DNA from: Perca fluviatilis
Lineage: Eukaryota; Chordata; Actinopteri; Perciformes; Percidae
Length of the DNA: 64,000 nt
Direction: 5' to 3'
Assembly (NCBI RefSeq): GCF_010015445.1
Contig: NC_053121.1
Span: 25,204,434 to 25,268,433, forward strand
The notes under the pieces are model-generated. The model saw nothing but the letters and a program-made list of their open reading frames with translations, did no database searches and had not been told where the DNA came from. Below, in pieces: positions 35,402 through 48,900 of the stretch (positions within the stretch are counted from its first letter, which is position 1; each line of letters opens with the position of its first letter). A program made the translations under genes and the position numbers.

Positions 35402-36922
35402 CAGAGCTGCCCTTCAGTTAATTGTTTGCCTCTTAGCCATCATGTACACCTAACAAAAGCAATTGGTTGCTTCGGAACAAACTAGTTTACATTTGTTTCA
35501 TCGAACAGATTACAGACCTTCCTGTCATGTAATTTGGGCAGAGTTTATGCTTTTTAAGCAACATGACAGTGACATCATAGGATGTAGCTGTAAAAATACA
35601 AATGTGTTGTTTAAAAAAAAAAAATCAGGCAACTGTGTGCACCGCAATAGCACAATGAGTTAAAAAAGAGCATTTTGTGATATTTAATTATCAGGAAAAA
35701 TTTGCTGTGTGTGCTGTACAGCGCTGAAGTCAGGATTTTAAGAGATACTGAGGTCATGTTTCCAAGTCTTTCACTGTAATTACAACCCCCTTTAGAAATT
35801 ATGCAAAATATGTAGCCTACTTTTTTTTTTTACATATTATTTATTAGGTAAATTCTGTATTTTTAATTAACTAAATAAATATAATAATTCAAATAATGAT
35901 AAATAACATTTTCTGGAATGTTATTTTCCCTAGGCCTACATGAAGTTCTAAATAACATTTCAAACACCTAACAGGGCCAGGAATAAAGTGTCCGAACACT
36001 GAATCTTTATTTATTTAATTAGTTAGTTATTTTGCATTGGTACAAAAACTAGCCTAATTCCCAGAAAAAAACACAGGAAGCAATTAGCCCTGTCATGTGA
36101 CAAATAAAATTGCAAAAAAAAAAAAAAGGGGAGAGAAATGTGCAAAAAGAGAGAACAAAAAAATATAATCCAGGCAACATATTTAAATCTAAATGTATAT
36201 TTAAGTATGGTTTCCTGTTAATTTTACCTCTTTGATTTTTTTTGTGGTTGCTGACTGTGCATTTTCAGTTTCATATCTGATCATAGACTGTATAAGTATC
36301 ATACCTGGATTTTCTCTTTTTAATGCTGCAAATGAAGTATAGTAGCCTACTTTCCGCCTTTATAGCTTACCTAAAGTAAAATATAAGATAGGATACTAAA
36401 CAAAACATGGGGTCCTTTTAATTTTGGACGAGATGGAATTGTGTAGGCCTAGCTACATTAAAAAAAAGTCTTCAGAACTAGTCTATGGTCAGACGTAGGC
36501 CTACCTGCTCCCTGAATGTCTAAAGCTCTTGAACGCAACGTCTATTTCTGACAGACGATGGCGCTCGATGCTTGGCCTGAACACTGACCTGTGTCAGCTC
36601 CAACTTTGACTTTCTACCAAACCACAACAAGGAGCTCCAAATCTGTGTAACGCAGTAACGACACACACAGAGCAGTATAATCGACAGAACAGAGACGAAA
36701 GTATTATGAGAATATCAAATTAATTATCTGACGATTCAACATTTGGTAATGGAAAGTAGTACATGACGAACATGGCGTAAACGGTCACGTACTTCGGTAG
36801 AAACTGGTATGTTATAGCCTATGAGTAGTAGCCTATGGTTCGCTTTGAAACAAGTACAAGTAACGACTGTGTAGGCTACTTAGTTTTTTGAGTAGCCTAT
36901 GTGTGTGACATGCGCACACACA

Positions 36923-36924
<2 letters not shown>

Positions 36925-36952
<28 letters not shown>
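36925..36952 (+). repeat. (CAG)n trinucleotide repeat upstream of TMEM255A
   Basis: About nine CAG units lie 296 nt before the TMEM255A start codon, probably in the promoter or 5' UTR. Confidence 0.9.
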
Positions 36953-36954
<2 letters not shown>

Positions 36955-37247
36955 CGACCCACCACCGTCCCGACACCGACACACTGTGAGGACGGAGACC
37001 GGCAGACGTATCAACAGCCGCGGGGATGTAAATGAGACGGCCTCGGGGCTCGGCGGGGACGGAGGGCTGTTGTCAGAGAATGCCACAGCAAGCGAGCACG
37101 CCGTCTGCGTTAGCTCAATACAGGCCGACGATTGTACACAGTTAGCTCTAACATATACAGCGAGTAACGTTGAGTCGTGACTATTGTTTAATTATAAGCA
37201 AGAGGATCGTCCGGGCGGACTGCGTTAAAACAGCGTCTCTAGCCAGC

Positions 37248-37496
37248 ATGCCTCCTGCTCAGAGCCTTCAATCCAGCGGACTGACCCTGTCTGAAACAAG
37301 CATGGGTAGGTGTGTGCAAGGTCAATGGCGTGTCTGCTGCAGGTTTCATCAATTCAATAATATATATGTTTGACCACACTGACTGCGGGGACGGTATTGA
37401 ACGCTGGATGCTTCTTTTAATTGTTTCACACACTAAGGTAAACATTTAGGCAATTAGTATTTGTTATTTTTGTCGATTTAAAACAGTAACGGTATG

Positions 37497-37537
<41 letters not shown>

Positions 37538-40500
37538 AAAGCAGACAAAACACTCGTTGCATCATCAGAGCGTTGTTGTTTTTTTTTCTAGTCCAGGCCG
37601 CAGCGCGTCACTGCAGGTGCAGCGACGATGAGACTGTGGGATGCTCGGCTGCTTCCATAAAAATTAAAGGAATAAAATGGTCCATTCGTGTAGGCTATAG
37701 GAGAAAATATGTGAATATATTTACAACATTTTAGTAGACTCTTGCCCAACAGGTAATTCTCAATAGTAGGCTATAGATTGTTGACACAGTAGGATCATAA
37801 GTGCTTTAGACTTCTTCCTTGTAAGGCAAGGTTGGAGAAAGAAAAGCGGTCACTTATTAGAGCATCACTGGACTGGACTGGAGAGGAGAGGCAAAGATAG
37901 GTTGGTGGTGTAATCATATTGATATGGTTATGTCACACAAACCATATGTAACTCTGATGTATGGGGTCATCTTCAAATATCTACTTTGTAATAGTATTTG
38001 AGTAAGCAGAAGTAATCTTACCTCTACATGAGCAGTATTTACTGTAAGTCAAATAACCGGTGTTTAAATGTATACATGTTGTCCCCTGGTCTCAGGTAAA
38101 ACTACAGTAGTAAACAAATCTACCCATGATTTTGAGTTCGAGCCAGAGGACATTGATTAAATAAAATGTGTCAACAATGTTTTTGCGTAAAACTGTTGAC
38201 AATCGGATAATATATAAAGTGGCAAAATATTTGACCTTAAAGCTAGCATTGGATGATGTGATCTTTGCATCTACTGATGCAATACAGCCTCATGTTGTCG
38301 CAATTAACTGTAGTTTAGCATTTGAGACCAGGAAATTAAAACAATCTACAATACAGAATTACAATGAACACAATCCCAGAGGAACTGTAATTTCATCAGA
38401 ATATAATTGTTTTTGTAATATATTTTCCAGCTCTTCAAGATTGTATACTGTGTATTTCTAGATAGCGAGACTACTAGATCATTAATCTCGGAGGCTGTCA
38501 TCATGCAAGCACCCTAGTGAGAAATCTTGACAGACATTATGTATTTTCCCTGCTCGGTGTAGTGAGTTCTTATTAATCTCCAGGTTGGAGCATCATAATT
38601 CAGTAGCAGCGAAATCTGTCTGTGGCTTGCCAACTCCTTATTTCCGAAAATGGATAAAACATAACTTAGAAGTGACGTGGACGATCTTATGATGAGCTTT
38701 CTGAAAGAACAAATACAACAAGAGGTAAACAAAAATAGATGGAGTAGATTAGTAGTAGTAGTAGCCTGACTACTGCTGGAACAGATGCATTAGAGAAAAT
38801 AGTTAACACTGCATCTAAAATAAAATGACTGGCCACTTCCTCCTGTCCATCTCTTCAGTTTATATTGTTTGACTTCACCAAAAGGCCCTGAATATTGTTA
38901 GGTATGATATTCAGCTAGCAGCTCTTTAAAGAAATGCCCTCTGAAAGGAGTTCAGAGTAAGTTTAAAAGATGCACATTTCTTAAGGCTATTTGGCCCTTG
39001 AGTGGTGTAAACCTTTGGCACTTTGTTTTTAGTTTATGGTTGTCTTTGTAGTTGATGATGCATATTGTTTATATGTTTGGTTATTTGACCTCTGAATTGC
39101 AAACCTCTCACACATTGTCAGGTATTTAATTTTTGCTTAATGCACATTTTGTTATGTATTTGAATATTCTCTTGTGTAAATGATGGTTGTATTATTAGTA
39201 TGTTGTGCACTGTGAGCTCACCAAGGAAACTTCCTGTCAATATTTGTTGTACTGCCAATTAAGTGAACTCATTTGATTTCAGTACAGGATGAAAACTCTG
39301 CTTTACAAATATACAGTTACCTGGCCTGACAGGATGCATACATGTATCGTATAGTATGTTTGTTTTCTGTAAAAGTATTCAAAAACTTGAATGCCTCTAT
39401 TAGACAGAATACTGCAAAGAGCTGATTGGATATGAGGAGAGAGAAAGGGAATGATATTCAACAAAGGTCTCGGACAGCAATACTTGAAGAGGCTGTGTTG
39501 TTATTATATGATGAACATCTCAAAGCTGTTAATTTACATTTTTGACACAAATCAAGAGAAAAAGCCACATAAATGGAAATATAATGATGAAAAGTAATTG
39601 TAAATGGCTGCAAATTGTTGAATCAACCGAACATTTGGAGCATGTCAGGAAGTTTTCCCACTTAATCAAACCATCATTAAAGAAAAGTAACATATATGAA
39701 TATCATATATGAATATGTAAAGTTAATGTTGGGCACTTTGTTTTATGTTTTTCAAATCAAGTCTAGTTTAGTTTATTGTCATATACATGAAACTCCAGTC
39801 CAATCACACGTCTCTTTAACTACTTCCCATTTCATCAATTCTTGTGGTGGAGTCTAGTTGCAGCCTCATCCTTTAATTTCACATCACTTTCCTGTTCACG
39901 TCACAGCATTAATGTGCACTCATTTGTGGTTTTTTTAGGTTCCTTTAAGAGGAGGAAGAGGAAATCCATAATAGTGACAGTGTTGCTGCTCATCGTATCT
40001 GTGCTCATCCTCATCTTTGGCCTGGCAGCGACTACCAGGACGCAGAACATCACAGTGGGTGGCTACTACCCAGGAGTCATTGTGAGTGCACATTCACACC
40101 TGCATGCAACAGCAACAGGCCTGTCCCCTGTCAGAGTTCATAATGAGTGAAGTGTCAGTGAAGTGAGAGTGCTTTCAGCCAGCTCTTCCCGCTCCTGATG
40201 AACCTAATTACTGAAGGGTCTCTGAGGGTTGAATTTTCCCCACATTCATTATTCAGCATCAGTATCATTATGGGCTGAGTGAGGCGAAGTATCTCAGTCC
40301 ATAAATGTGTTTTCTTCACAGTACTCAGCTTTTAGCGTTCTGCTGAAAGTAAAGAGCGACCATGAAAGCAGCCCCTGTAATGTCAGCTACATTTCCGTAG
40401 ATGCCTCTTCTAATTTCAACCTCAAATTAATCATATTCATAGTTTAAATCATTAAGATAACATGTAATGTACAGAGATTGTGAATAGTTCATAACACTGT

Positions 40501-43500
40501 AAACATGCTAAAGTGTTTCTCCAGGGTATGACAGAAAAACTTGATTTATCTCACTGCAGTATGAAATCAAAGCTTTATGGTCAAATTAGATAAATGCCCT
40601 AACAGCTATTTTCTCTCTTTCCAGCTGGGCTTTGGCTCTTTTCTGGGAATTATTGGCGCTCATTTGATAGAGAACAAGAGGCAGATGGTAAGAGGATTTA
40701 TATTACCTTTGTGCATTGAGATCACTTTCAGTGCTTGGTGTCTCCTTGTCTTTACAGTCACAGAAAACTATCATTAAACTGCGTATCATTCCCAGTTAAT
40801 GATACGCAGGCCTGATTATGTTGTCAATGTGACAATAGACATAGCAGACCCGACCCAGACTGTGAGTCCCACTTGGCCTGAGACGTCCGGGCTTCAAGGG
40901 AGATGCAGCCAGAAATAGAAATAGGTTGTAAGTGGAGGAGGGCAGATGTCCACACCGGAATGTGGGGAAGGAAACTGCAGATGAAGGGAGCAGGTGGAAG
41001 ATGCCGGGCGGGGACTGTCAGGGCTGAAATGAAGAATGAGTTTGTACTGTGCCACCTTTTCACATATCGCAGTTTGGATGCCATCGGGTCCCACAACTGA
41101 CCGAGTTACACCACGCTGCCTCTGATATCTTGTTTCCCATAACATTTTATTACATAGAATAAAATGTGTTGATATATTTCATGGTTTGGGGTATTAGAAG
41201 CACACATGACTTTTGTATTGTTACATTTTCAGTAGAGCTGAAATGATTAGTTGACCTACAGAAAATTAATTGACTATTTTACTAATTAATTAAATGCTTA
41301 ATTTATATTTTAAGCACAAATGCCGACAATTCACTGCTTTAAGCCTCTAAAGTGTGAATGTTGACAGGTTTTCTTTGTATTTTATGATAGTAAATTGTAT
41401 AAAGACATGCATGCTAGGTAGAGTAACTCCTGCCATTGTCCTTGACATAGGTACTGGCATTACAGGAGGAGTTGGTCACGGGGCGCTGGACTAGACTTAG
41501 TTAGGATGGGTTAAATGCAGCAGATACATTCAAAAAAGGTGTTTTCAGTAAGTTAAGAAGAATAGCTTTCTAAATTTTTATACTTGTAAATAGGAGAAAT
41601 TAAGTGAATCATAACTGATAGAAAACAAACAATCAACAAATTATCCTGTTAGCAGACATCAGCAGCAAACTGTGCACCTTTTTATATTACAGTTTAAAAT
41701 AAAGGATTATGAGTAAAAGATTTAAAAAAAATGTAAAAATATTGATTTAAAATGATTTTATTGATTTAAAAATGGTCCAAACAAAGTCAAAGGGTACATA
41801 GATGATACATGTAGGTATGAATCCACTCCATGTAGTGAAGGGTCTTACTGAATGCCACTCAAAACCTAAATATTTTTTATTCCACATTTGCCAGTTTATC
41901 CTCGAAAAACATGTTTGAACATCTTGATGTTTAAAGCCCTCGAAAACTTGGTTCCAAAACTTAAGTATTTCACTATAACATCAAATAATAATGACTAAGT
42001 GTGTAACAATCAAAGTTAAAGGCATACTATGCAGTTTCCATTTTTGTCAAACAGCGAGCCCTAGAGTCGCTGTGGAGTACTAGTATTTAACCTTACCTTT
42101 GCTGCTTTTTAGCTCTCGCCAACGAATAAAAGCCTGGCCGAGTGGGACTCTTGTCTGGTTCCTCACGCGGTCAGTTTCTCGTTTTATTTATTTATTTAAA
42201 TATTTTTGTGGGCATTTCTGCCTTTATTCGATAGGAAAGCTGAGACATGGAAGGGGAGAGAGAGGGTTGAAGACATGCAGAAAAACTGTCACACGTTGGA
42301 CTCGAACCCCGGACCTTCCGCGTTGAGGAATAAACCGGCCACAGTTTCTCGTTTTCTTATCCTTGACTCTTCAGACCGCGCTTTCTTCGTTTTCTTCATC
42401 GACTCTGGCCACAGTTTCTCGTTTTCTTATCCTTGACTCTTCAGACCGCGCTTTCTTCGTTTTCTTCATCGACTCTGCCATGATTCACGTCTGAAATGCG
42501 TGCTAGTGTCTTCCATAGAGGCTGCTTCTTGTTGCTGTTGTATGTGATGTGCCGTAAGGCAAGTCGTGATTCTCGCGAGATTTGGCGGGGCGCCACCTCT
42601 CAAACCCCCCACAATTTTTCCAGCTAAGCCCTGTCCTCTTCAAACCAGTGAGAGGAGCACACAAGAGAGCAAAACAGAAATTCATAAATTTAAAATAACT
42701 CAAACTGTTGTAGTTTTGCAGAAAATAATGTGTTGCTGGAGGGCCAGGTCCTTCAGAGTAAAAAACTAAGAACGACAACTCGACTAACTATCAACACCTT
42801 TGCCAAATCATAAACACAGTGTTGAAAATCCCTTGGTTTCTCAATCAAATGCTTTCAGGTGTATTCATGTTAGTGTTGTAGAAAGCTTGGCACAGGCATA
42901 AATCCCTGTTACCTCTAGCTGTTGGAGCTGTTGGAGCCTCCTTCCTGTGAGCTCGGCTGGCTGCAGACAGGGTGGGGTGATGTGTAATTGAATACATGCT
43001 GCTGTCTTTCATTAAGGAATGAAAGGAGGAGCGTTAGTGGAGTGTGCGGGGGATTAAGGGTTGCAGTGCCTATAAAGAGCTGGGCACAGGGCGCCCAGAT
43101 AGCTCAGTTGGTAGAGCAGGCGCCCATATATAGAGGTTCACTCCTCGACGCAGCAGGCCCGGGTTCGACTCTGACCTGTGGGCCTTTGCTGCATATCATT
43201 CCCCCTCTCTCTCTCCCCTTTCATCTCTTCATCTGTCCTGTCAAAAATAAAGGCTGAAAATGCCCAAAAAAGAATCTAAAAAAAAAAAAAAAAAGAGCTG
43301 GGCACCGTGCCAGCCACAAACACCACTGGAGCTGGGTGACGACCGCAGTGCGCTGTTACTGTCTTTTACCCAGCCCAAAAATTTAATTTATAGTCTCAAA
43401 ATCATTTTAGTGTGATGAAGAGTGATGCATATGATGTTTTCTTTCACAGTTAGTGGCATCTATTGTCTTCATCAGTTTCGGAGTGGTGGCTGCCTTCTGC

Positions 43501-45951
43501 TGTGCTATTGTTGATGGAGTGTTTGCTTCCAGGCACATTGTAAGTATCACTGAAGCTTCTACTTAATATAACCCAACTGATAAATTATAAATATGGATAA
43601 CACTTATGCCCTGACTTATAACAAGCTGATTAATCAATGCCATCCCCATTAAAGCTTAATAGACTCTGTCTGCATGAGACATACAGTAAAACGTCTGCCC
43701 TTCTGCAAGGGCATTGCTCACATATGTTCGGCAGTAGCAGCTGCTGCACCTTTCTCAGTAAGAAAAATGTATTTTGTAGTAGGAGATTATTCTCCATGAC
43801 GCAAAATACTTCAAACAATACATTACCACTAATGCAATCTTTAAACAATTATGCTAAAATAGGTTTACTGGGTGAAAAGGGAGATCAGCACCATTATGAG
43901 ATCAGCACCATTAGCAGGTTTTCATTTGCCAGTGGCGTCAGTGAAATGGAAAATGGGACATTTCCTTTCAGATAGTTTTTTTGTACACTGAACTACAAAG
44001 AGCCTTACTGTTGCATGAAAAGGAATTAGTAATATGATGCAGTGACAGACTGAAGAGATACACAAGAGGACACAATCCTTTCTTGCTTTGCCTCAACTAT
44101 ACATACATCAACTGTAGGGCTGCACAGTTAAGTGCATAATAAACACAAATGGCAGCTTCCTGCTTTACCCAGTTAATAATCCAGCCTTGCTTACCAGCTT
44201 TCTAAGCGGTTTTGATTGATGAATTAGAGTTCACTCATGATTAACGACGCAGTCGTTAATCATGCAGCACTAATCACGAATGAGTTCTTGTCTCTTTTTG
44301 TTTCTTCTAATTCAGTGTGTGTTTGTCAGTAGACCAGTGATGAATTGTGCAGTAAAATGTGTTAAAATGTTGTTAATTGTACGGCAGGACCTCAGGCCTC
44401 TGTATGCTGGCCGCTGTGAGTATCACTCCAGTGGGACTGAACGTGATGTAAGAAACACATAATTAACTTTCTGTTTACAGAAATACAATGAATTCATACT
44501 CAGTGTATGTGTAATTGTTAGCCTTGCACTTGTATAGGGACGTTGTTAAGAGCCACAAGTCGACCCAAAGTGAAAAGACTTAATAATTTAAAATGAATTT
44601 TGTCCTTCAGGTGCCCTGTCAGACATCATCGCGCACATGTAACCTGCGTGTGAAGGGCAACACCTGTTACTGCTGCGACCTCTATAACTGCGGGAAGTGA
44701 GTATGCCGACAACCCTCTGAGTCAGTAGCTACTTACTTTGCTGTGTTGCTTTGATTGTTTGGATTTTTTTATGTGTACCGTTGTGCCATTTTTGTGGGCG
44801 ATTTTTTTGCACTGCAACGTTGATTGTATTAGAACAAGAATGTTTCTTTTCTTTTAACCTTTGTTGCAGAGAACATCCTCTTATGGGACTTCAGAATAAA
44901 GATGTTTTGAAAAAGTTTAGGAAATCATCCATGATTTGGAAGTAGGTTCCTTTTTTTTTCTAGAACCATATCGGCCATTAATGATCAACTCATGTTTTTA
45001 TTTTTGTGTGCCAATTCCACTTCATGTCCTCTTCGTGTTCGACCAAACACCCATTCATATCCTCTGTGTCTCAAGCTCTCATTGACTCATTAATATCTAT
45101 AAATTAAAACATGTTGTATGTCTTTCATTGTGTCCTGAATACAAAAAAGAAAAACTTTCATTATGGACTTTTTGTGGCTTGACTGTATGCCGTCTCCCTC
45201 TCTGTTCCACCCACTGGGCTAGCCGTGTAGAGGTGATTGGAGGCTACCATGAATACACAGATGTGAAGAGCTGCGAGGACGTGGTGCACCTCTATCACCT
45301 GTTGTGGTCCGCTACGATCCTCAACATCGTGGCCCTCTTTCTGGGCATCATTACTGCTGCGGTGCTGGGAGGCTTCAAAGACATGGTGGGTACATATATA
45401 TTTACCAGCAAAGAAGAGAAGACACCATCCGGCAACTGAGTGTAAATTCTGCTGAATGCGTTGAAATAACGTATGAGCTGATGTTAAGGCTTTTGTTTTG
45501 TAAGTCTCTGGTGATTGAACTGACCAATATTTTTCCTGTCAGACTCCCTCGGCTGTCTCAGAGAGCACATCTGAACCGGAGACCATCACAGCTCCAGTCC
45601 CCTCACAGCCCCCTCCACCCACCACCACCCTCAACTCATATTACAACACTGCCCCCTGCCTGCCACCTTACACTGCCTACGACCTGCAGGTACAGAGCCC
45701 CTTTAAATAATCAAACAAAATCACATATGCAGTGATTTAGTCAGCAGTTATTCTCAAACCAAACTCTTGAACAGGTCATTCTAATAAATGTTTTGTCTTC
45801 CCCGCAGGGCTCCTACATGTTCCCGGACTCCTCCGGCCTGTCGGATGACTCCCAGTCTGGAGCCAGCCACCTGTGGCCCACCATGATCCCTCCACGCTAC
45901 TCTCCTCCTCACAACCATCCTGATGAGAAGCCCCCACCGTACAGCCCGTAA
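37248..45951 (+). CDS. TMEM255A: Transmembrane protein 255A
   Basis: Nine exons in phase: 37248-37305, 39939-40081, 40625-40687, 43450-43539, 44388-44447, 44611-44696, 45223-45385, 45543-45689, 45808-45951. They give 317 aa. Four hydrophobic segments are seen: [55 protein letters not shown] and [20 protein letters not shown]. Between the third and fourth is a Cys-rich loop ([12 protein letters not shown]). The C-terminal tail is Pro/Tyr-rich and ends KPPPYSP, a PPxY-type WW-binding motif also found in mammals. The loop after the third segment is shorter than in the human protein. The molecular function is not established. The start ATG follows a GC-rich leader. Confidence 0.93.
37501..37534 (+). 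repeat. (TC)n microsatellite in TMEM255A intron 1
   Basis: Seventeen TC units about 200 nt into the intron. Confidence 0.95.
42186..42341 (-). mobile_element. tRNA-derived SINE, reverse orientation
   Basis: Read on the minus strand it has a B box GGTTCGAGTCC and the body CTCTCTCCCCTTCCATGTCT, and ends with AATAAAGGCAGAAATGCCC and an A/T tail, the same family as 43088-43291. CAGTTTCTCGTTTT at 42172-42185 and 42342-42355 is the target duplication. Confidence 0.75.
42337..42476 (+). repeat. 70-bp perfect tandem duplication
   Basis: 42337-42406 and 42407-42476 are identical, each starting GGCCACAGTTTCTCGTTTTC. The unit includes the last bases of the SINE, so it arose after that insertion. Confidence 0.92.
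43088..43291 (+). mobile_element. tRNA-derived SINE with 14-bp target duplication
   Basis: It has a tRNA-like A box (TAGCTCAGTTGG, 43100-43111) and B box (GGTTCGACTCT, 43162-43172), a CT-rich body and an A-rich tail. AAAGAGCTGGGCAC flanks it exactly at 43074-43087 and 43292-43305. It lies in TMEM255A intron 3. Confidence 0.9.
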
Positions 45952-48900
45952 AATGGCTTAGAGCAAAGAAGGCACCTGAAACGTTACCGGGTGCTGATTG
46001 GGTGGTTTGAATGCACAATTCCTCTGGGCTTTTCCTCACTATCTTTGAGAACTGTGTTGAAGGAAAGGTGGCGAGGAAGAGGATGGCCGCGGGGCACACT
46101 CCCTTTGAGTTCAGCCCAACACAAGGAGTGTTTGTCTTCCTGGGCACCACTCACTCTCATGCTTACAGCGTGTGTGTGTATGCGTGTGTTTGTGTGTGCG
46201 TATACACATCAAGAGAGAGACAACCGTTTCAACGCCAGGACTGTTTACACATCTATCTGCCTTAATGCAAATGGGCTATCAGCGCTGCAGCTCTCGGCCT
46301 TAATCTGGCATAAAACTGGACTTAATCTGTACAAGGTCAAAAACTCTCCTTCAGCTCCTGCTTTATGTTCACTCCTGTTTATTACATATTGTAAATGCTT
46401 CCTGCATCGAGTAACACAGATGACAACGTCCTCACTGTTTGCACTGTGAGGATCTGGACTGATGAGCACAGCTACGTACAGTATAACCCTCCTATGATAT
46501 CAAACCCCAGTTACATGAAAGCTTTGGTGTCTTCCCCATTTTAGGAATCAGATAGAAAATGAAAAACTAGTTGTAGGCCCGGGCAGTCGTTTCTACACTT
46601 GTTAATTAGGCAAAGTTAGCAGTAATGGAGGTATTACATGCTCTTAATGTATGTACAGCAGTATTATACACAGATGCTCTTTTAGCAAGCTAAGCCTAAG
46701 GTATACAATCAGATCATGGTATCTATTCATCAACCCTTCAGTTTATGTTCAAAAATATCTTGATCAGTTTGTGGTGAACTTTGCAGAGCAATGAAGAAAA
46801 AAGCTATTCTGCAGTAGTTGTTAAGGAAGTATGATTACGGTTACACCCAAATATCCTATTTATTGTGTTTTCACTGAAAGCTGCAAAGCAGGTAAGATTA
46901 TTTCATCTCTCCTTGTAAGTAGTCGCAATATCACATCTATGAGTCGAAATGTGTTGTCTTTGTCAGGAAGAAACCTTAGTAAGCCCGAGTGTAAACAGTC
47001 GGTGCTGGATTCACTGACATGAGATGGGAGATCATGAAAATTAAAAAAACGGTTGTTCCCTGAGGAAGAGTTAAGAAGAGTAAACTATGTGAGACGGGTC
47101 GCCGTCAGCTTTAATCCCTGCTTTTTATAATTTAAACAACACACTCTCAGGGGCTGATTGTCAGTTCCTTTTTGTCTTGCCATTAAAAAAAATGTTTTGT
47201 GTAATTCAAATGGTGTGCGTTTCTTTTAAGCCAAGCTAGCGGTGTGGTCGGTCGGTTCACCACTTTGTCCCAGACTGACACATCTCAACTGTTGGTTAGG
47301 TTAGATAGGTTGCCATGACACAAATTTACACAGACGTTCATAGTGCTCAGATGATGATCCCTACTGACTTCAGGGATCTGGACTTTTCCTCTTGTGCCAC
47401 CACGAGGCTGACATTTTTGGTGTTTTGGTGAAATTCCTTTTCAACTGTTGGATGGATTGCTTTTAATTTTGGTGCAGATGTTCATGTCCCCCTCTAAAGA
47501 TAAAACTATGATAACTTTGGTGATCAATTAACTTTCCACATAACACCATCAAGTCAAAACTTTTTATAACCACATACCTCAAAAAGCACACCTCAGCTTG
47601 ACTTTCATGTTTAGTGCTAATTAGCAAATGTTAGCATGCGAACATGTTAAATTAAGATGGTAAACATACCTGTAAACATCAGCATGTTATCATTTAGTTT
47701 AAAGTCTGTCTTTTTAATGTCTCAAAGTGTCCCTGAGCGAAACACTGCACCTCAATCTGCTCCCCGGGAGCTTGACAGTGGCCCGTTGCTCCTAATGCTT
47801 AGGATGGGTTTAATGCAGAGCTCTTATTTCACTATGTTGTGATGTGTACAATTGCATTTGGTAATGAACAAAGTTTAAGTTCATGACACTAGTGGCTTCA
47901 ACTCTTAATCCCGAACTCCAGACAGGATTTCGTATAATTTTTTCAGACTTACTATACTTTGCGAGAGACAAAGTGATTAAGACTTCTGTTGTGTTCATTG
48001 TGAGATGCTAAAGAACGTACCTCACACAACCTGACACAACAGTAAATAAATAGCAGATGCTTATGTGCTGGTAGTGCGAAAGAATTAAGTTAAAATAGTA
48101 AAACAATAATTTATTTACCATTAGGTAAATAACAGTCATTGCTAATTGACAAAAAAGGAAGATTTTGTACAATGCCAACATAACCGATTATTTAATTTTG
48201 TTGCTAAAACGCTATTAAACTAATAAATACATCTGAAACAGTAAAAAAAATAAAAATAAAGTGATTAACGCAAACATACTGTACATCACACAACAATGTT
48301 AATCTGTTAATTGAAAAACAAATTGAATGACATGAAGTAGAATAGACTCCCATGTTAGCACTACTTTTTTTTTTTACTCATACTGACCAATCACTAAATT
48401 TTAAAACAATGGAAGAACATGATTAAAAATGTAATAAAAATATTACAAACAAATCTTCTGTCTGATCCAACACTAAGTGCTATATGTACGGACTGACATA
48501 GTCCTCAATTTATGTCAATCCTATCATCACATTTGTATGCAAATTCCCTAGCCTACACTATGAAGCTGGCAGATTTTGCATTAAAATTACATTTAGGGCA
48601 CAAGGAAAGCAAAGAAAATAAAAATGTACAGGTGTATCAAAATAAAACAGAAGGGGTTTAATGGACAAAAAAATCCATTACTATTTTTTCCAAACACTGG
48701 AAAATTAAATAACCATTGTATATCTTCCCTGCAACAATACCCACATGGGATCACCAACAATCACACAATGAAAAAATATATTTTCCGATCATTATTAACA
48801 TTCTCACTCAAATGGGAACAAGGAATCATCAGGCCAGAAAATCCATCTGATTTTCAAATACAGGCTGAGATTCATGACTGATGCATCTGGTGGTGATGGA

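Larger units (their letters stand above)
33759..37247. other. Divergent region between ATP1B4 and TMEM255A
   Basis: Upstream regions of both genes. It contains a SINE/LINE tail fragment (35320-35401), many A/T runs, and near 36900-37250 a GC-rich, CpG-containing stretch with (AGC)n that is probably the TMEM255A promoter and 5' UTR. No other coding exon is supported. Confidence 0.5.
42010..42800. mobile_element. Unclassified MITE region with SINE insertion and tandem duplication
   Basis: The left end AAAGGCATACTATGCAGTTT is a recurrent fish MITE start. The body is GC-richer than the flanks. A minus-strand SINE (42186-42341) and a 70-bp tandem duplication lie inside. The right border is uncertain. 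Confidence 0.45.

Noticed and set aside
43093..43172. tRNA-like sequence with A and B boxes
   Set aside because: It continues into a SINE body, has an A tail and is flanked by a target duplication; it is a retroposon, not a tRNA gene.
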